Assembly (NCBI RefSeq): GCF_002607855.1
Contig: NZ_AWQQ01000055.1
Span: 56,647 to 77,687 of the forward strand
Origin: Desulforamulus profundi
Lineage (GTDB): Bacteria > Bacillota_B > Desulfotomaculia > Desulfotomaculales > Desulfotomaculaceae
Direction: 5' to 3'
Length of the DNA stretch: 21,041 bases
Positions 15,569 through 21,041 of the stretch are shown here, in pieces (the stretch's first letter is position 1; each line of letters begins with the position of its first letter). The notes beneath the pieces were generated by a model. The model was not told the origin of the DNA, did not search any database, and worked only from the letters and a program-made list of their open reading frames with translations. The translations under genes were made by a program, and so were the position numbers.

Positions 15569-15587
15569 TTTAGAACGGAGGGTATAT

Positions 15588-16707
15588 ATGGCTAACAAAG
15601 ACTTGGTAAATAAAAAGATGTTTGGTTTTGATCCTGATTATGTAGTCCCGCCTGGGGAAACATTGTTTGAGACCATTGAGCACATGGGCATGTCTCAGGC
15701 AGAGCTTGCGGATCGTACAGGTAGACCCAAAAAGACAATTAATGAAATCATTAAAGGTAAAGCAGCCATTACACCTGAAACAGCTCTACAGTTTGAGCGG
15801 GTCTTGGGGGTTCCAGCTAGTTTTTGGAATAACCTTGAGCGTAATTACAGAGAAAAATTAGCACAATTGGAAGAAAAGAAACGATTACAAGAACAAATAG
15901 ACTGGTTAGCTCAATTTCCCATAAGGTCCATGATTAAGTTTGGTTGGATTAAAGAGGCGAAGGATGAAGTTGAGCAATTACAAATACTGCTTAATTTTTT
16001 TAGTGTAGCATCATTTGAGGTTTGGGTAGATGTCTGGGAAAAGGCATTGGGCCAGGCGAAAGTAGCGTTTAGGCAATCAAATGCCTTTAATAGTAATACG
16101 GCGTCTGTAACAGCATGGTTAAGAAAGGGTCAAATAGAGGCACAGAAAATAAGTTGCCAGCCTTTTAGTTCCAGTAACTTTAGGAAAACTCTTAAGGAAG
16201 TAAGGAATTTAACAATAGCCCCCCTGAAATATTTGTTGATAAGTTAACCCAACTTTGTGCAAGTTCAGGAGTAGCAGTAATTTTTGTTCCGGAACTACCA
16301 AAATGCCGTATTAGTGGTGCTACTTATTGGATAAATTCAGACAAGGCTGTAATACAGTTAAGTCTACGATACAAAACAGATGACCACTTATGGTTTACCT
16401 TTTTTCATGAGGCAGGTCATGTTCTGCAAAATGTAAAAAAGGAATTTTTTTGGAGGGTAACCAGGGAGAATTTAGTAGTGATTTAGAAGACCAGGCGAAT
16501 ATCTTTGCCGCGGAACAATTAATTCCTCACCTAAAGCTAAAAAAATTTATAGAACACGGAAGTTATCAATATCAAGAAATTCTATCATTTGCTAATACTC
16601 TTGGGATAGCTCCGGGGATTATTGTGGGGAGACTTCAATTTGAAGGTGTTATTCCTTATAACAGCCGTCTAAATGAACTTAAGAGACGTTTTACTTGGGT
16701 AAATTAA
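15588..16707 (+). CDS. higA: HigA-type antitoxin with C-terminal ImmA/IrrE peptidase domain (two apparent frameshifts)
   Basis: About 373 aa after correction. ATG 15588 follows GGAGGG. Residues about 25-80 form an XRE/HigA helix-turn-helix (TLFETIEHMGMSQAELADRT, then KTINEIIKGKAAITPETALQ and LGVPASFWNNLE). The C-terminal third is an ImmA/IrrE-type zinc metallopeptidase domain with the HEAGH motif at 16406-16420, after DDHLWFTFF. Restoring one A at 16214-16215 and one T in the run at 16445-16451 joins three open pieces (SPPEIFVDKLTQLC and KEFFLEGNQGEFSSD at the joins). It should neutralise the toxin and repress the operon; the peptidase may respond to stress (known for ImmA/IrrE relatives, inferred here). 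Confidence 0.85.
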
Positions 16708-17112
16708 TCTGGTCATTGTTCCTTGTGACACGACCTATCATACGTCTGTAAGATGGTGATAATCCTCGAAATAATAAAGTTTCTTGTACATCAACGGGTT
16801 ACCTAACATTTAAGGGCTAAAGAAAAATCCGGCGCCCTTCCACTTTTGCAGCTTGCAAAAGTGAAAGAACACCGGCTGTTTTTTAAATTTAGTTCAGCCA
16901 ATAATCCAGAGAAACAAGAGGAATGTAAATAGCTTTCAAAAAAATCCCCAGCATCAATGGATGATAGAGAAAGAAAGCATCATCATCAGGAGGTAGTTTT
17001 CCTTTTTTCTAATCAATCACTTTATAGGCTTTATTAAGATCCAAGTACCAAACATAGTCTTGGATTACTATTTTTGGTAACAATACCAATAAAATAGTAA
17101 TGAGGTGTTATC
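16708..17112. other. Intergenic gap after the toxin-antitoxin pair
   Basis: About 400 bp without a supported gene. It contains the hairpin at 16829-16882 and, on the minus strand near 17070-16890, a protein-like stretch (DDDAFFLYHPLMLGIFLKAI) with one internal stop and no start or ribosome binding site, possibly a gene remnant. Nothing else can be supported. Confidence 0.5.
16829..16882 (+). terminator. Terminator hairpin downstream of higA
   Basis: CACTTTTGCA (16841-16850) pairs perfectly with 16854-16863 around GCT. CCGG/CCGG flanks extend the stem outward and a TTTTTT run follows at about 16879. Confidence 0.65.
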
Positions 17113-17471
17113 ATGGATTTGTTTCAATTTCTATTGTTCTTAACAGCATTAGGGGTTACAGGGTTCTTTTATTTCAAATACCGTAAGGGTTACAACCGGC
17201 TAGAGGATTTAATTGCTGATATAACCAGCACCAATAATGATATGAGACAAACTTTAGCAGTTGGGTTATATCATCGGTTTAGACGTGAAGAAGGTAAACA
17301 AGAGGACCCATATAAATTCGAGGATTTTGTAGCTAAAGTATTTACAGACTATTTCGGTGGTACTGCTGTAGTAACAATGGAGTTGTCAAATTTGGTTTAG
17401 TCCCTAAACTCGTAATTTTAGAAAATGTTAATAAGTGGATTCCTTCTGGAAATACTATATTCAGCTCTTAT

Positions 17472-17630
17472 CTACTGGCAGGATAGGGCAATGCTGGAGA
17501 GCAACCCGAGCGGCCAGTAGAGTTCTGCTGGGGATAGCCAGGGAATCGTTTGATTACCCTGGTATCTTCTTTATCTATCCCTGGGAGAACCAAGCGGTAA
17601 ACTCCGGGGGTTCGGGGGCAGAGCCCCTGA
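17472..17630. ncRNA. Highly structured non-coding segment inside the IS left end
   Basis: CTACTGGC (17472-17479) pairs with GCCAGTAG (17513-17520) and encloses smaller stems. Next, GTTCT (17522-17526) pairs with AGAAC (17586-17590), CTGGGGATAG (17528-17537) with CTATCCCTGG (17575-17584), and CCAGGGAATC (17538-17547) with 17552-17562. A GGGG/CCCC hairpin follows near 17615-17628. It is not a known RNA to me; it may be an RNA gene or a small palindromic element nested in the IS. Confidence 0.4.
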
Positions 17631-17649
17631 ATAATTAACGTATACGCTT

Positions 17650-18576
17650 TTACACTGCCTGGGGCAGGTTTTCCTGGTAATAGTGTGAACGCTTAACCAA
17701 GGGCGGATAACCTCCGTTAGTAGTGTAAATTCGTTTTCGGTTGTAATAAATTTCTATAAATCTAAACACTATGCTTTTTACAGTCTCCATCCTCATGGTT
17801 TCGGTTTTGAATTTGTTAGTGCTTTCTTTTTTTAATGTGGCAAAAAAGGACTCCATTCTGGCATTGTCATAGCATTTTCCGGTTTTGCTCATGCTCTGAA
17901 CTGCTCCATACCTCGCTAAGACGTCACGGTAAATCCGGCTGGTATACTGGCCTCCCCTATCACTATGAAAGATCATACCGAAAGCCTGGTATTTCTTAAC
18001 TGCTGAAGTGAAAGCATCTACACAAAGCTCTGCCCTCATATGATCAGCCATTTTAAACCCTACGATAGCTCCGTCAAAACAGTCTAATACTGCGGCTACA
18101 TAAAGCTTGCCATCAGCTGTTGGGATTTCTGTAATATCCCCAAGCCATTTTTGATTGGGCGATGAGGCGGTAAAATCCTGTTGAATCAGGTTTTCACTGG
18201 CTTGTGCCGCAAGATCTGCTTTGGTTATTCCTCTGCTGTGGTGTTTCTTCTTCAGCATGAGATGGTGAATTTTACAGAGCTTAAGGATTACATAATAACT
18301 GCCGGTATAGCCTTGATAAAGTTTCAAATGGAGATAGATCCTGTGCGCTCCATAGTCTGGGTTGTCTGCACGAATTTGACGGATCTTAGCCAAAAGCTCA
18401 TCGTATTTGTTGGGCTTGGACTGCCTTTTTAACCACTTGTAATATCCGGTTTCACTGACGCCTAATACCCTGCACATGGTTTTTATGCTGTGCTTGGTTT
18501 TCTCTTTGGTTTTGTGCAGCCATATCCACTGAAAAAGTTCTCGTGCAGCTACTTCTTTTGGCTCCCTGCGAAAAAA
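17650..18576 (-). CDS. IS3-family transposase OrfB (DDE integrase domain)
   Basis: The catalytic half of the IS3 transposase. From ATG 18477 it reads 275 aa; the frame extends upstream to the frameshift site at about 18576 (REPKEVAARELFQWIWLHK) and is meant to be made as an OrfAB fusion. The rve/DDE core is intact: WLGDITEIPT (first Asp), FHSDRGGQYTS (second Asp), and NARMESFFATLKKE (Glu). An HTH-like start (MCRVLGVSETGYYKWLKRQ) precedes the core. No frameshift is needed apart from the programmed one. It ends 254 bp from the inferred IS end. Confidence 0.93.
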   Translation of the reverse strand, partial: FFRREPKEVAARELFQWIWLHKTKEKTKHSIKTMCRVLGVSETGYYKWLKRQSKPNKYDELLAKIRQIRADNPDYGAHRIYLHLKLYQGYTGSYYVILKLCKIHHLMLKKKHHSRGITKADLAAQASENLIQQDFTASSPNQKWLGDITEIPTADGKLYVAAVLDCFDGAIVGFKMADHMRAELCVDAFTSAVKKYQAFGMIFHSDRGGQYTSRIYRDVLARYGAVQSMSKTGKCYDNARMESFFATLKKESTNKFKTETMRMETVKSIVFRFIEIYYNRKRIYTTNGGYPPLVKRSHYYQENLPQAV

Positions 18577-18836
18577 CCCAAGGCTCTTTTCAAAATATCA
18601 TTAGCAGCTTCAAGTTCTTTGATCTTTTTTTCCATTGCCCGAATTTCAGCTGTTTTAGGATCAACACGCTTATGCCCGCTGCCAACAAAAGCAATCTCTC
18701 CATACCGTTTTGCGTTGTTTCGCCATGTGTATAGCGTTGTTACTGGAATTCCCAGCTTCTCTGCGGCCGCTGTCGGCCCTATTTCGCAGGATAACTTGAT
18801 GGCTTCTTCTTTAAAGTCTTTGTCATACTCTCGCAT
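18549..18836 (-). CDS. IS3-family transposase OrfA (HTH_Tnp_1)
   Basis: A 95-aa DNA-binding subunit starting at ATG 18836, with GGAAGAGGG upstream. It has the IS3 OrfA helix-turn-helix (YDKDFKEEAIKLSCEIGPTA then KLGIPVTTLYTWRNN) and a C-terminal leucine-zipper-like helix (EIRAMEKKIKELEAANDILK). The end, RALGFFAGSQKK-stop, contains GGTTTTTTC (minus strand, T6 at 18576-18571), a -1 slippage site. Shifting there joins it to OrfB. Confidence 0.9.
   Translation of the reverse strand: MREYDKDFKEEAIKLSCEIGPTAAAEKLGIPVTTLYTWRNNAKRYGEIAFVGSGHKRVDPKTAEIRAMEKKIKELEAANDILKRALGFFAGSQKK
18568..18579 (-). promoter_or_regulatory. Programmed -1 frameshift site of the IS3 element
   Basis: A run of six T on the minus strand (18576-18571) followed by C sits where OrfA's zero frame and OrfB's -1 frame overlap. 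Slippage there yields the OrfAB transposase, as in other IS3 members. Confidence 0.7.
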
Positions 18837-19020
18837 CTGGATTACCCTCTTCCTTTTTATGATATTTTTCCCAGAATTACGAGTTTTCTGACTCAACTAA
18901 AATGATACTACTCCATTCATATTGAATTGATTGATGGGAAGCAACTTGTAGAGTATTGGGCAAAGGGATTGGAAAAGAAGAAAGAGATATATCAACCATT
19001 ACCGGAAAGTGTTTAAGCCT

Positions 19021-19054
19021 ACAAAAGGAGGGGTTTTATATCCCCTCCTTTTGT
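19021..19054. terminator. Bidirectional terminator between the two Mrr-like genes
   Basis: ACAAAAGGAGGGG (19021-19033) pairs perfectly with 19042-19054 around TTTTATAT, with T-rich right and A-rich left arms. It lies between two genes that converge. Confidence 0.85.
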
Positions 19055-19078
19055 ATGACGTTCTCCCATACTTTACTT

Positions 19079-19711
19079 CTATTCTTCTGTTTCTGGTTTC
19101 TTATATCTTTGATATACCATTGCCAGTATGCCGTTTATTTCACTTCTGGTAACAGAATATAATGCTTCTATTAGTTTGGTTCGGTCCCACAGTTCGACTT
19201 TGTTTACTTTTGCTAATTCAACTGCCTGTGGGGTGAATTTATTATTGGTTATCACCATTGCACGGTTAGCTTTATAGTACAAAACTGCGGTAGCTGCTTC
19301 CTGTATGGCCTTTAATCCTACAGGATGACTATATCTCTTACATTGTATAACAATTCGTTCCCCGGGCTTATTGGCAATTAAGTCGCCTCCGAAGTCTCCG
19401 GTTTCAGGTGTTTTTTCTACCGAATAGCCCATGTCTTCATAGAGGAGTTTGATTCTATCTTCGAATTCTGTTCCATCCATTCGGTCTATCTCCTGGATTC
19501 CAGATGTTCTAAGTATTTCTCTATTTTTGTTACGTTGATACCAGAGGCAGGACAGAATAAGACCAATAAACAATAAAGACTGCAACGGGTAAGTTAACAA
19601 AACACTTAATAATAAAAGTCCTATAAAAGCTATAATAGGTTGCAGATCAGGCTTTCCTCTTTTATTGCCTCTGGGGAATTTAAAAAAACTACGTCTCCGT
19701 CTCCTTGCCAT
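19079..19711 (-). CDS. Membrane-anchored Mrr-like restriction endonuclease
   Basis: A 210-aa protein. ATG 19711 follows GGAG with 9-base spacing; a longer in-frame N-terminus has no ribosome binding site. The N-terminus is very basic (MARRRRRSFFKF), then come two transmembrane helices (about 25-58: IIAFIGLLLLSVLLTYPLQ and LLFIGLILSCLWY), then the Mrr_cat domain: MDGTEFEDRIKLLYEDMGY, catalytic GDFGGDL and VIQCKRY (the D...QxK motif), and GLKAIQEAATAVLYYKANRA, ITNNKFTPQAVELA, VELWDRTKLIEAL. This form is known among Firmicutes; it may attack modified or invading DNA. No methylase is nearby. Intact and convergent with the broken relative at 17113-19016. Confidence 0.88.
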   Translation of the reverse strand: MARRRRRSFFKFPRGNKRGKPDLQPIIAFIGLLLLSVLLTYPLQSLLFIGLILSCLWYQRNKNREILRTSGIQEIDRMDGTEFEDRIKLLYEDMGYSVEKTPETGDFGGDLIANKPGERIVIQCKRYSHPVGLKAIQEAATAVLYYKANRAMVITNNKFTPQAVELAKVNKVELWDRTKLIEALYSVTRSEINGILAMVYQRYKKPETEE

Positions 19712-20181
19712 GATTTTCATCTCCGTTATCATTTTTATTATTTTTTCCGCTGAAGAGAATATATGCAGGGTAACAGAGAGGTAACAGATGGCCAAGTTTT
19801 GATTCAAAAATTAACATTAATAAAAAATGATTCCGAGTAGATTTTAACCCTCCAATGAATGGTGGGTTTTTTATTTGTTTGCATGATAAAAAATTTAAAA
19901 AACTTGCAGATAGCAAGTTTTCTGTTAAAGTTATTGTTTTATACTTTTATATTTTTATTTTGTGCCAACACTAACATCAGACTTTTTGTCTGTGTTAGCG
20001 GGCAGTCCGGTTTTTACTTTAAACAAGATTTGCTACTTAATACTGATTATGATTTGAATCGTTACTCGTTTTAGTAATGCTAGAGTCGAGACTGCTAGCA
20101 AATAAAACTCCACCCGATCACCCCCTTTCAGAGAGTTGACCGGACAGCCGTGTTTATTATACCCAGGTTATTATTTGTTAT
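19712..20181. other. AT-rich gap before the IS1634-type remnant
   Basis: No gene supported. It contains the Mrr promoter region on the minus strand, a hairpin with T run at 19846-19872 (ACCCTCCA with TGGTGGGT, one mismatch), and a stretch near 20085-20160 that could be the left side of the transposon remnant. Confidence 0.5.
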
Positions 20182-21041
20182 GTGTACGATTTGAGTAGTG
20201 GTATAATATTTTTGATGCAGGGTTCACCATTTTACTGGAAAGTGCTTGAAGGAAATACTCAAGACGTTACCACCTTACCTGGTGTGGTTAACGATCTTAA
20301 ACAACGATTCGGTTTAAAAAAGTGTCATCTTGTGTTTGATCGCGGGATGGTATCTAGTGAACATTGAATTTACTTGAAACCCAAGAACTGACCTATTTGT
20401 CTGCTATGGATAAGGATGAAATAGCATGCCATCCGTTATTCCAAGAGTTTGTTCCGGGGCCTGCCTCAAAAGAGGATTATGAACAGATTTTGGCTCTTCA
20501 TGAATTTTTACCAACTGACGACAATCAGTTCTTTTATACCAGGGAAGGCCGGGTAGGAAAACGACGGTTCATCTTCTCTTTTGACGTTTCCCGTTTTTTG
20601 AGGACATTGCTTCACGAGAGAAACGAATCAATAAAATCCTGGCTTGGACTGCCGAACAAAATGCCAAACTGGCTGTAGCCAAGAAATCACGACAAAAGGA
20701 ACTACTTGAACGCGATATAAAGAAAATGCTTTCGAAATACAAACTCAAGTCATTGATGACAGTAAGCGTTACACCTATCGAAGTTAAAGTGCTTAAAAAA
20801 GACGGCTCTATACGAATAGCCCATTCGTTTCACTTATCGGCAGCGATTGACAAAACTAGAGAAACAGACATTCGACGATTAGATGGTATAACCTGCTTCA
20901 TTACCAACGACGAAACAATTCCCCAAGCTGAAGTCATTCAGAGATACAGAGCAAAAAATAAAATTGAAGAGGTCTTTCGGGAAATGAAGTCTCAACTCGC
21001 CTTAAGGCCAATTCATTTAACCCGTCCTGAGCGAGTCAAGG
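20182..21041 (+). pseudogene. IS1634/IS4-type DDE transposase, damaged and cut by the window end
   Basis: The pieces read, in order, GSPFYWKVLEGNTQDVTTLP, LKQRFGLKKCHLVFDRGMVS (second catalytic Asp region), LLETQELTYLSAMDKDEIA, FFYTREGRVGKRRFIFSFD, and, in a third frame, FFEDIASREKRINKILAW through RYRAKNKIEEVFREMKSQL (the Glu region) to the window end. One base must be restored near 20360-20362 and one T in the run at 20594-20599. The N-terminal portion normally before this (first Asp, about 200 aa) is absent: upstream of YDLSSGIIFL only AT-rich sequence with stops is found. So besides sequence errors it looks truly truncated or internally deleted at the 5' side. Confidence 0.75.

Larger units (their letters stand above)
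17396..18901 (-). mobile_element. IS3-family insertion sequence
   Basis: It encloses orfA and orfB on the minus strand. Terminal sequences are related in inverted orientation: TTTAGT then AAACTCGTAATT near 17395-17417 on the plus strand, and the same elements read from the minus strand near 18899-18872. The ends are imperfect (different spacers) and I see no target-site duplication, which agrees with a deletion at one side. At about 1.5 kb it is slightly longer than usual because of a 250-bp structured stretch after orfB. Confidence 0.65.
17113..19016 (+). pseudogene. Mrr-like restriction endonuclease gene disrupted by an IS3-family element
   Basis: The 5' part (17113 to about 17396) encodes an N-terminal transmembrane helix (FQFLLFLTALGVTGFFYFKY), a helical linker and then DPYKFEDFVAKVFTDYFGG, the first helix of an Mrr-type nuclease domain; one A restored at 17376-17377 adds TNGVVKFG. 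The 3' part (about 18912-19016) reads HIELIDGKQLVEYWAKGLEK and ends ESV-stop, the usual end of this family; one C restored near 18917 brings it into frame. The IS lies between. About 70 central residues, including the catalytic D and QxK motif, appear missing on both sides, so the insertion probably came with a deletion. The gene should be dead. Confidence 0.6.

Noticed and set aside
19859..20074. Plus-strand 71-codon hydrophobic frame
   Set aside because: AT-rich, low complexity, no ribosome binding site and it begins in a likely hairpin; probably chance.

Overview
The window reads as a Firmicute, most likely a Desulfotomaculum/Pelotomaculum-type clostridium (Peptococcaceae). This rests on the chromosomal order eno, secG, membrane pyrophosphatase, smpB, ssrA, on the DUF1659/DUF2922/YvrJ trio, on strong AGGAGG ribosome binding sites and on TTGACA/TATAAT promoters. 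The taxonomic call is an inference; no rRNA is present.

Layout. 1-5258 is core chromosome: the 3' end of enolase, secG, hppA, a PaaI-type thioesterase overlapping an HD-domain hydrolase, smpB, and a complete tmRNA with tag ANEEYALAA. 5259-5890 is an old integration scar at the tmRNA 3' end (serine-recombinase C-terminus, a small hydrophobic ORF, hairpins). 5896-6647 is the DUF1659, DUF2922, YvrJ cluster. 6622-12232 is a compact same-strand operon built round a dynamin-like GTPase, a second protein that looks like a degenerate dynamin G domain, long coiled-coil partners, a two-helix membrane-anchored coiled-coil protein and a small helical protein. It ends at a terminator and is the best candidate for an undescribed system, presumably acting on membranes. 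12283-15065 is a GC-rich, almost gene-free array of hairpins whose stems differ but whose roughly 24-nt loops share CTTTGGGGTC, all on the plus strand. It contains one small SWIM zinc-finger gene preceded by a very strong palindrome. 15190-16707 is a HigB/HigA-type toxin-antitoxin pair whose antitoxin carries an ImmA/IrrE metallopeptidase domain and which has a palindromic operator. 17113-19016 is an Mrr-like nuclease gene broken by an IS3-family element, followed by an intact membrane-anchored Mrr-like nuclease on the minus strand. The right end is a damaged IS1634-type transposase running off the window.

A dominant oddity is that about fifteen genes or gene parts, including hppA and smpB, need single-base corrections to read through. 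Nearly all are one-base losses, mostly inside short homopolymers. The simplest reading is deletion-type sequencing or assembly error, so most genes marked here as frameshifted are probably intact in the organism. Coordinates are given for the whole corrected gene.
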